A stretch of 35,819 bases of DNA from an uncultured Desulfosporosinus sp. (GCA_927405585.1 CAKMJS010000131.1:1-35819); one strand, 5' to 3'; shown: positions 1 through 8,286, counted from the stretch's first letter. Numbers and translations: made by a program. Notes: generated from the sequence alone by a model not told the origin.

Positions 1-508
1 TCTTTTTCACTTGACTATCTAAAGCAGAAAAGGGTTCATCTAGGAGGAGCAACTCGGGATCTGTGACGAGTGTCCTAGCCAAAGCTACCCGCTGTTGCTG
101 CCCTCCGGAGATATACTGAGGATAGCGTCTCTCCAAGCCTTTAAGCCTTAGACGTTCTATGATCGAGTGAACCTTTACCTGTCTTTCGAGTTTGGGTCGA
201 TGATTTAGACCAAAAGCGATGTTTTGCTCCACTGTAAGGTGGGGAAAAAGGGCATAATTCTGAAAAAGAAACCCGACATGGCGTTTGTATGCGGGAACAA
301 AGGTACGTTCACTAGAATCATAGAAAACAGTATCCCCAACTTTAATATATCCCTCGTCAGGTTGTTCCAAGCCAGCGATCATCCGCAACGTCATACTCTT
401 TCCGCATCCAGAAGGTCCCACCAAGGCTAAGGAGGACCCTTCTGATAGTTTAATATTGACGTGCAGAGAAAAGAGTTCCAAGGCTTTAGAAACTCGAAGT
501 TCGATCAT
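1..508 (-). CDS. modC: Molybdate/tungstate ABC transporter ATP-binding protein, 3' end cut by window
   Basis: This is the ATPase that drives molybdate or tungstate import through ModB. About 169 residues are visible, from an ATG at 508 to the window edge, with no stop codon. Reading the minus strand gives a Walker A (GPSGCGKS) near residue 35, a Q-loop (FQNYALFPHLTV), the ABC signature ISGGQQQRVALAR, and a Walker B ending LLLLDEPFSALD, after which the window ends. The missing part would hold the H-loop and, if present, a C-terminal TOBE/Mop molybdate-sensing domain. The start overlaps the modB stop by four bases (ATGA), so the two are translationally coupled. Assignment to Mo/W rather than another oxyanion rests on the neighbouring ModA and ModB. 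Confidence 0.93.
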   Translation of the reverse strand, partial: MIELRVSKALELFSLHVNIKLSEGSSLALVGPSGCGKSMTLRMIAGLEQPDEGYIKVGDTVFYDSSERTFVPAYKRHVGFLFQNYALFPHLTVEQNIAFGLNHRPKLERQVKVHSIIERLRLKGLERRYPQYISGGQQQRVALARTLVTDPELLLLDEPFSALDSQVKK

Positions 509-1182
509 TGGTTCCCCTTCCTTCCAACCTGTCGATTGAGTAAATTAATCAGCACCAACACCAGTAAGGCAGTGCCCGCCATAATTAAAGCTAGCCGATT
601 AGCCGTCGCTTGATCTCCAGCTAGCATAGCATTATAAATCGCAATCGGCATGGTTAACGTTTGACCGGGGATGCCACCCGAGACCATGAGCGTCGTTCCA
701 AAGTCCCCCAACGCTCGAGCAAACATAAGTATAAGTCCGGCAGCAATTCCTTTCCAAGCGTTAGGAATGACCACACTGAAAAAGATATTTAGTTCTGTCC
801 TTCCCAGAACGCGTGCAGCATCCAAAAGGTTAGCTGGGATCCCTTCTATAGCTGAACGAGCTGTTTTAATAAAGAACGGAATTGAAACCACGGTTGCAGC
901 GATAATTGCTCCTCGAGTTGTAAAGACAAGAGGGGTCCCAAATTTTTCAGCCAAATTTCCGATCCAACTATTTCTGCCGAGGATGACCAGTAAATAGTAG
1001 CCGAGAACGGTAGGGGGCATGACCATAGGGATACTGATCAGTGAGTCGAGAACCTCCCGCCCTTTCCATTGCGTATTTCCTAAGAACCAGGCAATCGGCA
1101 AACCAATCAATAGACCAATGAAAGTTGCCGTTAAGGCTAGGCGCAAAGAGAGATAAAGAGGCATTAGCTCTGAAATATTCAT
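505..1182 (-). CDS. modB: Molybdate/tungstate ABC transporter permease
   Basis: Membrane channel of the molybdate/tungstate importer. The protein is about 225 residues, the usual ModB size, with five to six hydrophobic segments and the cytoplasmic EAA-type loop that contacts the ATPase (NLLDAARVLGRTELNIFFSVVIPNAW, roughly residues 120-145). The motif FARALGDFGTTLMVSGG is typical of ModB. I chose the ATG at 1182 (MNISELMP); an in-frame GTG at 1194 adds four residues but lies directly on the purine-rich GGAAA. The gene follows modA by about 70 bases and its stop overlaps the modC start. Confidence 0.93.
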   Translation of the reverse strand: MNISELMPLYLSLRLALTATFIGLLIGLPIAWFLGNTQWKGREVLDSLISIPMVMPPTVLGYYLLVILGRNSWIGNLAEKFGTPLVFTTRGAIIAATVVSIPFFIKTARSAIEGIPANLLDAARVLGRTELNIFFSVVIPNAWKGIAAGLILMFARALGDFGTTLMVSGGIPGQTLTMPIAIYNAMLAGDQATANRLALIMAGTALLVLVLINLLNRQVGRKGNQ

Positions 1183-1251
1183 AGTTACAACCACTTTCCA
1201 AGACTTCTTTTAAGAATAGTACAAGGGTATTTCATCTTTAGTTGAAGGATT

Positions 1252-2094
1252 TTACGACTTTACAAATTCATCAGGAAGTAAAAAACCATATTTCTTCATA
1301 AATACGCGACCTTTTTCTCCGTTGACATAGGCTACAAATTGCCGGGCATTTCCTTCCTGCTTCGTCGTTTTCAAGATAGCGATCGCTTGATTAAGAGGAG
1401 CGTGCCAGGAACTGTCAATCAGGGTGAAGCCCACTTCATCCGGTTTATAGATGGAAAGGGCAATGATCGCGGCATCAACATTACCAGATTTAAGAATTGT
1501 TAGAGTGTCTTGAATATTTTGTCCATAAACCATTTTACCTTGCACTCTATCCCAGAGATTGCGATGTTCTAAAGCTTGTTTGGCGGCTTTACCATAAGGA
1601 GCATGTGATGGTTCCGCAATAGCAATTTTTGTGATCATCGGATTGTCTGCCAAATCGTCTAATCCATTAATTTCTAATTTGCTTCCTTTCAGCGTTGCAA
1701 TGCCTATCCTTCCCTGCCCATAAAGTTGCTGCGTGTCGGCGATAATTAAGCCCTTCTGATTGAGTCTTTCGATATACGAAACATCCGCTGCCGCAAATAC
1801 ATCGTAAGGTGCTCCATTTTCGATCTGCATAGCAGTCGTTCCCGTAGAACCAAAGGTTATCTCGGTTGGAATTTTAGTATCCTTCTCGAATTGGGTAGCG
1901 ATTTCCTTAAAGGCCAAGGTTAGATCAGCTGCAGCCGCAATCCGAAGCTTTTGGGTTGTTAAAGGTGTCTCTGAAGTGGGTTGCTTCTCAGCCTGGGTTG
2001 AATTTTGCCCTGGCATGGCGCAGGCGGTTAAAACGAAAAGGCTGATTAATGATAGCACAACAACACTTAAAGTGCGATTTATACTCTTGAACAT
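1252..2094 (-). CDS. modA: Molybdate/tungstate-binding lipoprotein
   Basis: Extracytoplasmic binding protein that delivers molybdate or tungstate to ModB. 280 residues. The N-terminus is a lipoprotein signal peptide: charged start (MFKSINRT), a hydrophobic stretch, then the lipobox LTAC near residue 25. The mature part starts RIAAAADLTLAFKEIA and contains FGSTGTTAMQIENGAPYDVFAAAD, which carries the Ser/Thr and backbone contacts for the oxyanion in ModA proteins. The C-terminal half has AIAEPSHAPYGKAAKQALE and GNVDAAIIALSIY, also ModA hallmarks. It is the first gene of modABC, with a leader of over 200 bases that contains a candidate cofactor riboswitch and a terminator. Sequence alone does not separate molybdate from tungstate; the tungsten-enzyme neighbours make tungstate plausible. 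Confidence 0.94.
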   Translation of the reverse strand: MFKSINRTLSVVVLSLISLFVLTACAMPGQNSTQAEKQPTSETPLTTQKLRIAAAADLTLAFKEIATQFEKDTKIPTEITFGSTGTTAMQIENGAPYDVFAAADVSYIERLNQKGLIIADTQQLYGQGRIGIATLKGSKLEINGLDDLADNPMITKIAIAEPSHAPYGKAAKQALEHRNLWDRVQGKMVYGQNIQDTLTILKSGNVDAAIIALSIYKPDEVGFTLIDSSWHAPLNQAIAILKTTKQEGNARQFVAYVNGEKGRVFMKKYGFLLPDEFVKS

Positions 2095-2257
2095 AAAACA
2101 AACCTACTTTCTTCACTAATATCCGTCACTAGACCTTATCACTGGACTCTATCACTTTACTCTATCTCTGGACTCTACTATCGTCTTTAGAATGCGCTAC
2201 CCTTTGATCGATTATGACTGCGTGCACGCAATGTGCAGTGATGACCGACTAACAAAA

Positions 2258-2282
2258 ACGGCTCCACAAGAAGTGGAGCCGT
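2258..2282 (-). terminator. Intrinsic terminator in the modABC leader
   Basis: A perfect 10-bp stem (ACGGCTCCAC / GTGGAGCCGT) with a 5-base loop is followed on the minus strand by TTTTTG. It lies about 30 bases downstream of the candidate riboswitch and about 165 bases before modA, so it probably works as the expression platform that stops transcription into modABC when the riboswitch is occupied. Confidence 0.85.
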
Positions 2283-2312
2283 CATGTAATTGAACTCAAT
2301 CAATTCATGCGA

Positions 2313-2424
2313 CCTCCTCCTTTTCAAAATGTGAAGGCATGCCCATTTCCAGACATACCCTGAGGGCCTTAAAGCCCTGGCTGATTAACCATGGATTTCT
2401 CTTTAGGTTAATCGGCTCGGAGAG
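2313..2424 (-). promoter_or_regulatory. Candidate molybdenum/tungsten cofactor (Moco/Tuco) riboswitch
   Basis: Reading the minus strand, the RNA begins CUCUCCGAGCC and ends AAAAGGAGGAG, so CUCC and GGAG can close an outer stem. Inside are four hairpins in order: GAUUAACC/GGUUAAUC (8 bp), AGGGC/GCCCU, AUGUC/GGCAU around a UGGAAAU loop, and CCUU/AAGG. The strings CUCCGAGCC, CAGGG, GGAAA-UGGGC and GCCUUCACA...GGAGGAG resemble what I remember of the Moco RNA family, found before Mo/W transport and cofactor genes. It starts 34 bases after the radical SAM stop codon and precedes a strong terminator, suggesting cofactor-dependent shut-off of modABC. I cannot decide from sequence alone whether it senses the Mo or the W form. 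Confidence 0.72.
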
Positions 2425-2457
2425 TAAGTTTTTATTCAATTGGAGGTTATCATTAAT

Positions 2458-3531
2458 TCATGGACAAACTGTTATCCCCCGTCCCCACAGACAATCTCCA
2501 CAGGATGGAGCATGTCCCAAGCAATCCATGTCTGTACGTAGCACTATATCGCAGCCATCAACCCACTTGCAATCAGGACACGATGCGTATTCTCCGTGCA
2601 GAACATTGTAACGATAACTCATATATTCAGGGGTAGTCCAGATTTCAAACAACGATTGCTCCCTAAGTGAACCAAAACTATAGGCATCAATTTGCTTATG
2701 TCTACCGAAGACATATTCTGGATAAGAATGCAAAAACCTATAACAAGGAGAAAGCTGACCATCCCAGCGAACAACTGCACTTTGAGTTTCTATAAACTTA
2801 CAAGGCCGTTCTGTTTTTAACTCGCTTTTAGGCAAGATTACTTCCACACCTTTGGACAGTCCTACGAACAAAGCTTCTTTAAAGATTCGTTCGGTCTCAG
2901 AAAGCATGGGATGATATAGGATTTCCGCGATTGACTCTTCACGCATGGGTAGAATATGGGAAACAAAGATTCTGTTTACACCCAATTGCGCCGCCTGGCG
3001 CACGGTTTGGACCAAATACGGGAGAGTGCTCTTCATCGCTAAAAATTCCCATATGATCTCTGGTTTTCCCTTATCCCGATTCTCAGCTAGGCGACGCGTG
3101 CTCTCCAAGATCCCTTGTACATTTTGATGCCGGATAGCAGCAAACGTCTGTACATCCGTTGAATCAACGGACAAAGCAATCCTGGCAACACCACGAGATA
3201 GTAAAAAATTGATCATAGGGTCGTCTAACGTCGTCCCGTTCGTAGTCACGGTAACTTCATAGTGGGAAGAGAATAGTTCCACCGCATGTTTAAAATTATC
3301 CGCAATCGTCGGTTCACCAATCCCTCCCAGAATCACTTCCTTAAGGTCAGGGAAAACTTCAGCTTCAGCCGCGATTGTGTTTAGAATTTCGGTTGACATA
3401 TCACCTAAAGTTTCCTTCCAGTTGCGGCGGTAACACATTTCACACGACAGGTTGCAACGGTTGGTTAACTCCAAGTAAAGACGTTCTATCGAAGGCGTAG
3501 GATGATATATTATCTCAACGATATCTTTCAT
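2458..3531 (-). CDS. Radical SAM/SPASM-type protein, likely tungsten oxidoreductase maturase
   Basis: A 357-residue radical SAM enzyme. The AdoMet cluster motif is CNLSCEMC (residues about 27-34) inside LYLELTNRCNLSCEMCYRRNW. The GGIGEP segment follows (GGE-like AdoMet amino-group motif), then TVTTNGT and ALSVDS. The C-terminal third is Cys-rich (CKF, CYRF, CPDCKWVDGC, CLGHAPSCGDC), as in SPASM-like domains holding extra Fe-S clusters. The ending CGDCLWGRGITVCP and the CYRRNW context match the radical SAM proteins known as tungsten-cofactor oxidoreductase maturases, encoded near AOR-family enzymes. Here two AORs and modABC lie in the same window, which supports this. The actual reaction is unknown to me. 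A GAGAGGAG ribosome site precedes the ATG. Confidence 0.78.
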   Translation of the reverse strand: MKDIVEIIYHPTPSIERLYLELTNRCNLSCEMCYRRNWKETLGDMSTEILNTIAAEAEVFPDLKEVILGGIGEPTIADNFKHAVELFSSHYEVTVTTNGTTLDDPMINFLLSRGVARIALSVDSTDVQTFAAIRHQNVQGILESTRRLAENRDKGKPEIIWEFLAMKSTLPYLVQTVRQAAQLGVNRIFVSHILPMREESIAEILYHPMLSETERIFKEALFVGLSKGVEVILPKSELKTERPCKFIETQSAVVRWDGQLSPCYRFLHSYPEYVFGRHKQIDAYSFGSLREQSLFEIWTTPEYMSYRYNVLHGEYASCPDCKWVDGCDIVLRTDMDCLGHAPSCGDCLWGRGITVCP

Positions 3532-3695
3532 ATACGCAAATCTCCTCTCGGTGGAAGGTCATTTTGATGAAAACTGATAAGAAGAAGGGGTTGGGACTGT
3601 TGGAAATAAAAATTCTAGGTTCTGGGTGTGCAAATTGATATACTACAGTTAAGGGGTTAAGTCTTATTTCCTCAGTTCACTAATTACCTTTATGC

Positions 3696-4214
3696 TTAAA
3701 AGGGCTTAGTCATGCGATTCACCCAAAATCCACCTTTGAAGTTTTTAGGTTCAAAAGAAACTACAAAGGCTTTGGGACAGTGCTGATCGAGGATGTTAAA
3801 TAGCTTGCGTTCATTACTCCTCTTCGCCAAAACCTGCATCATGAGTCGTGGACCATCCTTACCATCGGCCAACCAAGACGTGACACCATATCCACATTCC
3901 CGTAAGGTAGACGGTATTTCTGCTTCAACACAATCTACAGTTACTTGGACCGTCACATAGCCTAAAGCTAAATACTCCTCAATTCGACTGCCAATATAAA
4001 TCCCTAAGCCAAAGCCGACGCAGTAGGCTGCTAGATTCCAAGGATTATCTAAATTTTTCAGAACAATTCCTAAACCTGTCATATAGACAAAAATCTCTAC
4101 TACGGAAAGGATCGATGCCAAAATTCTTTGCCCTTTAATGACGAAAATCATACGCAACGTATAGATGGATACATAGACCACGTTAATTCCCATGATGAAT
4201 AGAATAAGCTGCAT
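3696..4214 (-). CDS. UPF0316/YebE-like membrane protein (DUF5698-DUF2179)
   Basis: A 172-residue protein with three hydrophobic segments in the first about 85 residues (LILFIMGINVVYVSIYTLRM; ILSVVEIFVYMTGLGIVL; LAAYCVGFGLGIYIGSRIEEYLALG) and a soluble C-terminal part resembling the YitT/DUF2179 domain (VTVDCVEAEIPSTLRECGYGVTSW). This is the arrangement of the B. subtilis YebE/UPF0316 family. The function is unknown. I chose the ATG at 4214, five bases after GGAGG; an upstream ATG at 4226 overlaps that ribosome site. It is divergent from the YueI-like gene and reads toward the radical SAM gene with a gap of about 165 bases. Confidence 0.8.
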   Translation of the reverse strand: MQLILFIMGINVVYVSIYTLRMIFVIKGQRILASILSVVEIFVYMTGLGIVLKNLDNPWNLAAYCVGFGLGIYIGSRIEEYLALGYVTVQVTVDCVEAEIPSTLRECGYGVTSWLADGKDGPRLMMQVLAKRSNERKLFNILDQHCPKAFVVSFEPKNFKGGFWVNRMTKPF

Positions 4215-4398
4215 AATATCCTCCATTTTAGAATCTTAGATTTTTCTTCTTATTCTACCTCTTTAATTGCACCTTGTCACCGAATAGAGCTAATTTCCAT
4301 CATCCATCTTTTGGGTTGCGTATATTAAAACCATGCATTTTGGGCTTAATAAATGCAAAATCTAAACTAGATAGATCAACAAAGGAGGCAGCCCGACC

Positions 4399-4773
4399 AT
4401 GGATAGCCCAGAACAACGACTTGCCGTAGGATTTTATGGCGCCCCTGAATTAAAGCATGACGAAAAGGTTATCTACCTCGGAGAATTTCGTGAACGCGTT
4501 ATAAAAATCTTAAGTAAGAAACAAGTTGCCCAAAAGTTCGTCTACTCCGAAATTATTGACGCTTTAAGCCATGAGCAGAGTTCAAAAATGCTTATCAATG
4601 GAGAATTAAGGGATCAGTTGACCGATAAATATATATCACTGGCTAAACAAGTCGGAAAACCTTACACCGTTATTCATGATCCCGAACTAAAAGGCGAAAC
4701 TGGGTTAGTTGTGGTGAGCGATCAGGCAGTGAACATTCAAGACATTGATGTGAGAAACAGGGAGTCTGAATAG
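4399..4773 (+). CDS. YueI family protein (DUF1694)
   Basis: A 124-residue soluble protein. Features shared with YueI of B. subtilis are the opening GFYGAPELKHDEKVIYLGEFRERV, the central FVYSEIIDALS and the ending GLVVVSDQAVN. The family has no established biochemical role; folds related to tRNA-binding or L7Ae-like proteins have been suggested, but nothing here tests that. An AAAGGAGG site lies about eight bases before the ATG. The last codons run into a hairpin that also acts as its terminator. It is one of only two plus-strand genes in the window. Confidence 0.75.
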   Translation: MDSPEQRLAVGFYGAPELKHDEKVIYLGEFRERVIKILSKKQVAQKFVYSEIIDALSHEQSSKMLINGELRDQLTDKYISLAKQVGKPYTVIHDPELKGETGLVVVSDQAVNIQDIDVRNRESE

Positions 4774-4785
4774 ACTCCCTGTTTC
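4754..4785 (+). terminator. Terminator hairpin overlapping the end of the YueI-like gene
   Basis: A perfect 13-bp inverted repeat (GAAACAGGGAGTC / GACTCCCTGTTTC) with a 6-base loop contains the stop codon. Only a short CCTTT follows, so the T-tract is weak, but the stem is strong and the position is right. Confidence 0.7.
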
Positions 4786-4937
4786 CCTTTAATGCGGCGT
4801 TTTCTTAATACCTCTTTTTTGTAATACCATGTATTCGAAATTCGAATTGCCCTGTCGGACTCGACTCGGTATAGTTAACATATTATCGCAATTAAACTTT
4901 TTTTTCGACATTATTTTTGAACTTGGAGGAATCGTCT

Positions 4938-6098
4938 ATGCTCAGTCAACTCTCTTCTGTCGCACGTCAATTCGGTACTAATTGGTTCACTCTCGTTATG
5001 GGAATTGGCATTGTTGCCGCTCTAACCTATACTTCGCCTATCCCCATATCTGGAATGCAGGCAATGGGCATAGCTTTTTTCCTCTTGGCCAATCTCGTTT
5101 TTATCCTGGCTCTTGGCTTATGGTCGTGGCGATGGCTCCGCCACACGGACGAGGCTTTAAAGGATTTTTCCGACCCAGGGAAGCTTCTCTTCTATGGGGC
5201 GTTAGCAATGAGTATCAGTGTCATTGGCAATGACTATCTTGTCATTGGTAGGCATCTGATCTCACCGGCAACGGCTATCTTGATCAGTAAAACCTTCTGG
5301 CTTTGCGGAGTTGTAGTAGCTCTAGTTACCGTTATAGCCATACCTTATCTACTCTTTGTTTCCCACGAAGTTTCGCTTGAGGATACCCATGCCAGTTGGT
5401 TGATTCCTGTCGTCCCCCCTATTGTGGCCGCAGCCACGGGGGCTAAACTCATACCCTATTGGAGCACGTTATCTCAGCAGTTTTTCTTCACGATCCTCAT
5501 TTTGGCCATGTTTGGTATGACTTTTTTCTTATTTATTATGATCAGTAGCCTGTATTATTCACGGCTTGTTTATAGTGGTAAAATCGCTGGAGGCTTTGTG
5601 CCGAGCGTTTGGATAGTACTCGGTCCCATTGGAATGTCTATGACCGTCTTTAGTACCCTTCCGTTGGTTACTCAACCCTTCTTAGAGCCTTGGACATCAG
5701 GGTTTCATGCCCTTGGTATCATCTTCGCGATTTCCATGTGGGGTGTGGGGATCTGGTGGATTGTGATTGCCAGTCTCTACTCCCTGCTTCATCTTGCCAA
5801 AAAAGAGAGCGAAATTCCCTTCAACCTTAGCTGGTGGAGCTATGTCTTCCCACTTGGAAGCTTTACCACCGGAACTTACGCCTTGAACGAACTAATCGGG
5901 CATTCTTTTTTTGCCGTCGCAGGCCTCCTACAATTCACAGCTTTAATCGGTTTCTTTATCCTCGTCTTAACTAAAACCTTGGCCGGTGTCTTGAATGGTT
6001 CGTTGCTAAATTCTAACTCCCCAAAACTTGATTCTGTTCACCAAACATTTAAAACCCCACGCTTCGCTTATCCTTTCATTCCTGACAAAACCCTTTAA
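4938..6098 (+). CDS. TDT-family (TehA/Mae1/SLAC1-like) transporter
   Basis: A polytopic membrane protein of 386 residues with about ten hydrophobic segments. The start, FGTNWFTLVMGIGIVAALTYTSP, is the signature of the tellurite-resistance/dicarboxylate transporter (TDT) family, which includes yeast malate permease Mae1, TehA and SLAC1 anion channels. The motif LGPIGMSMTVFSTLP in the middle and WWSYVFPLGSFTTGTYALNE near the C-terminus also fit. I chose the ATG at 4938 because GGAGG ends eight bases before it; a TTG at 4917 lies upstream of the ribosome site. The substrate is not known. Sulfite, malate or another small anion are options in this family. Confidence 0.82.
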   Translation: MLSQLSSVARQFGTNWFTLVMGIGIVAALTYTSPIPISGMQAMGIAFFLLANLVFILALGLWSWRWLRHTDEALKDFSDPGKLLFYGALAMSISVIGNDYLVIGRHLISPATAILISKTFWLCGVVVALVTVIAIPYLLFVSHEVSLEDTHASWLIPVVPPIVAAATGAKLIPYWSTLSQQFFFTILILAMFGMTFFLFIMISSLYYSRLVYSGKIAGGFVPSVWIVLGPIGMSMTVFSTLPLVTQPFLEPWTSGFHALGIIFAISMWGVGIWWIVIASLYSLLHLAKKESEIPFNLSWWSYVFPLGSFTTGTYALNELIGHSFFAVAGLLQFTALIGFFILVLTKTLAGVLNGSLLNSNSPKLDSVHQTFKTPRFAYPFIPDKTL

Positions 6099-6105
6099 AT
6101 GTAGC

Positions 6106-6153
6106 AAAGAGTCTAGTTGACTACCCACAATAGGTAATCAGCTAGGCTCTTTT
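6106..6153 (+). terminator. Hairpin terminator after the TDT transporter gene, possibly bidirectional
   Basis: AAAGAGTCTAGTTGACTACC pairs with GGTAATCAGCTAGGCTCTTT with a few mismatches and a 7-base loop. The right arm runs into TTTT. It sits between converging genes and could stop transcription in both directions. Confidence 0.8.
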
Positions 6154-6203
6154 AGTTAGAATTAAACATTCAATCCCCGTGCTCTTGGAATACTATTTCA
6201 CCA

Positions 6204-7244
6204 CTATTCGAGAATTGGAAGGCCAAACTTCGCAGCGAGCTCATTGAGTTCTTGAAATAGCCCTTCATTAATAGGAATTCCAGTCTTTTTTCGCTCCTCA
6301 GCAATTGACTGCCGCCGTTCACCCGGAATTCGAATTGCATCTGCTCCGTCCGCTCTTGGAACATCTTTAACTTCCCCAATCATATGGGTAATTCTTTGGG
6401 TATAATCCTCAAAGGGCATGAGTCGTGAGATATCCAAGGCGAAGAAGCTATGCCCTATATTGACTGGTTCAAGCGAATCGTCGTAAATCCACCCTACGTG
6501 CGTTCCGTAAGCCGAGCCACTAATAATCCCTGACATGACCTCGACCGCCAAAGCCAGTGCATATCCTTTCGCTCCACCGACAGGCAAAACTGCTCCTTGC
6601 AGTGCTGCTTTGGCATCCGTCGTCGGATTTCCGTCCTTATTGATGGCCCATCCCTCAGGAATCGAACGTCCTTCCTTTGCCGCCAAAATAATATTTCCAC
6701 GGGCAACGGTTGAGGAAGACATATCAATCACAATCGGTTGATCTCCGTTTGGAAATCCATAAGAAATCGGATTCGTTCCGAAATAAGGACTTATCCCTCC
6801 CCAGGGAGGGATTCCACAGGGTGAATTCGTATAAGCTTGCCCAATCATTCGTTCTTGCGCAGCCATTTTACAATAGGTTGAAGCCGCTCCAAAATGGTTA
6901 CTATTCTTAACAGTAACGAAACCAAGACCATACTCCTTGGCAAGCTCAATCGCTAAGGCCATGGAACGATAGGCCACGAGTTGTCCTAGACCGTTATCCC
7001 CATCGACCGTTGCTATTGCATCATTTAAGCTTTTTTCAATTGTCGGCTTGGGATTGATTCTTCCATTCAAAATGCGAGATAGATATATGGGTAAACGACT
7101 AACTCCATGGGTATCAACCCCATCTAGGCTTGTATCCACAAGGATCGAAGAAACGATTTGTGCCTCAGCCTCAGGGACCTCAACTGCCATCAAAAGGGCT
7201 TTGCAAAAGTTTTCGAGCGTATGTAGCGAATAATGTTGCTTCAT
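6204..7244 (-). CDS. Ldh2/MDH2-family NAD(P)-dependent 2-hydroxyacid dehydrogenase
   Basis: A 346-residue cytoplasmic dehydrogenase of the malate/L-lactate/sulfolactate family, which oxidises 2-hydroxyacids (or ureidoglycolate) with NAD(P). Motifs seen are DTHGVSRLPIY (residues 44-54, with His46), the NSNHFGAA loop (114-121, with catalytic-type His117), FGTNPISYGFP, DMSSSTVARGNI (nucleotide site) and GGAKGYALALAVE. Length is normal. An AGGAAGG site precedes the ATG. The gene stands alone and carries, about 60 bases upstream, an inverted-repeat element also found in front of the LarA-like gene at 34350-35612, so both probably respond to the same signal. The precise substrate (lactate, malate, sulfolactate or other) cannot be read from sequence. 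Confidence 0.86.
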   Translation of the reverse strand: MKQHYSLHTLENFCKALLMAVEVPEAEAQIVSSILVDTSLDGVDTHGVSRLPIYLSRILNGRINPKPTIEKSLNDAIATVDGDNGLGQLVAYRSMALAIELAKEYGLGFVTVKNSNHFGAASTYCKMAAQERMIGQAYTNSPCGIPPWGGISPYFGTNPISYGFPNGDQPIVIDMSSSTVARGNIILAAKEGRSIPEGWAINKDGNPTTDAKAALQGAVLPVGGAKGYALALAVEVMSGIISGSAYGTHVGWIYDDSLEPVNIGHSFFALDISRLMPFEDYTQRITHMIGEVKDVPRADGADAIRIPGERRQSIAEERKKTGIPINEGLFQELNELAAKFGLPILE

Positions 7245-7298
7245 TATTGCCCATTCCTTCCTATAGGTGTCATGTTCTTCTTTTACTATTATAATAAT

Positions 7299-7377
7299 AA
7301 AGGGGTCTAAGATTTAAATGATTACTCTTTAAATCTTAAACTCCAACACTTAAACAGTCAACATGTAATCTATCCTT
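7299..7377 (-). promoter_or_regulatory. Inverted-repeat operator upstream of the Ldh2-type gene (copy A)
   Basis: On the plus strand GGGGTCTAAGATTTAAA and TTTAAATCTTAAACTCC form 17-base arms with two mismatches and a 9-base spacer. A further CTTAAAC half-site follows 14 bases after the one in the right arm. Nearly the same 75-80 bases occur at 35679-35756. A TATAAT sequence just downstream on the minus strand could be the -10 element, putting the repeat over the -35 region. The binding protein is unknown. Confidence 0.72.
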
Positions 7378-7689
7378 TTTACACTTCTGTTATCAGATTT
7401 TGCCAAACAAAGCACCCGGTCAGCAACTTTCGTCAAAATCTTTTTAACTCATGCTCGGTGTCACTTTATTTTTCTTCTTGAAACAGTTCTGTACAATCCT
7501 TACTGATTCATCCATGAGGTCTTTTATGAGTGCTTAACACAATATACTGGATGTTACGCTGTTGGTAAAAAAGGGAGAAATACAATGACGAAACGTGAAA
7601 AAACCATCAAAAATTTAATCCTACTTATGACCAAATGTACTAAGTCGTTTGATAAAACTCACAGTGTACGTGGATGGGCACTCTAAACA

Positions 7690-7830
7690 GATGTTAGAAA
7701 GAGCAACCCGATGTGTATAACGTCCGAGATATTCAACGACACAGCCAGCATTTTTGAATGGTGGCTTACAATAGACTTTCTATTCTTTTTGATAAAGCGA
7801 CGACATATACTCATGGCAATAAAGATGTAT
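7690..7830 (-). pseudogene. Remnant of an IS91-family transposase
   Basis: Translating the minus strand gives VYCKPPFKNAGCVVEYLG followed by RYTHRVALSNI, which is the highly conserved core of IS91-type (HUH, rolling-circle) transposases, preceded by YMSSLYQKE and an in-frame stop. The reading frame is lost on both sides and no element ends are visible, so this is a decayed fragment. It sits in the 625-base gap between the Ldh2 and JAMM genes; I see no intact gene there. Confidence 0.68.
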
Positions 7831-7869
7831 AATCTCCCTTAACCATAATTTTGTGCCCATACACTCCTT

Positions 7870-8286
7870 TTAAAACTGCATTAGAATGACTTTTTCCGTA
7901 ACAACGTTCTCTATAATTTGGAAACCTTTCAACACGGGATTCCCTTTATCCTGTAGCGATAGAATGAGATAACATGCATCGGCATCAAACGCTAAGTGAA
8001 TATCTTCCTGTGAGGGCCTTGATGGCGAACTAGGATGGCTATGAAAGTTTCCTAGTAGCACCCACCCCATGCTCCTGATTTCCTTAATCGCTGCAAACTG
8101 CTCTTGGGGATCCATGGAAAAGTGTTGGGGACTTTGGTCCAAATTCGTAAGATAATAAACTTTTTTGATACTCTTAATCTCGCCATCGATATTACCTGCC
8201 AGTAAGCCACATGCCTCATTCGGCAGCTTCTTTTGGCTAAAGAAAATAATCTCGTTATAATCGTGTTGTTTGAGAAGAATTGTCAT
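7870..8286 (-). CDS. JAMM/MPN+ (M67) metalloprotease, Mec/CysO-peptidase-like
   Basis: A 138-residue zinc protease of the JAB1/MPN/Mov34 family. The full catalytic set is present: Glu24 in LPNEACGLLAG, then FHSHPSSPSRPSQED, which fits H-S-H-x7-S-x2-D exactly (His82, His84, Ser92, Asp95). Bacterial stand-alone JAMM proteins of this size cleave adducts or C-terminal tails from ubiquitin-like sulfur carriers, as in Mec+/CysO and HcyD/HcyS. The next gene upstream encodes such a carrier with two residues beyond its glycines, an obvious candidate substrate. I chose the ATG at 8286 with AGAGG eight bases upstream; a GTG at 8295 overlaps that site. About 170 bases separate the two genes. Confidence 0.88.
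   Translation of the reverse strand: MTILLKQHDYNEIIFFSQKKLPNEACGLLAGNIDGEIKSIKKVYYLTNLDQSPQHFSMDPQEQFAAIKEIRSMGWVLLGNFHSHPSSPSRPSQEDIHLAFDADACYLILSLQDKGNPVLKGFQIIENVVTEKVILMQF

Noticed and set aside
224-430. 68-codon plus-strand open frame
   Set aside because: It lies antisense within modC, which has all the ABC ATPase motifs on the other strand.
7585-7686. Possible 33-residue plus-strand gene (MTKREKTIKNL...) with a GGGAGA site
   Set aside because: It is short, resembles no family I know, and its end abuts the antisense IS91 remnant; coding cannot be supported.
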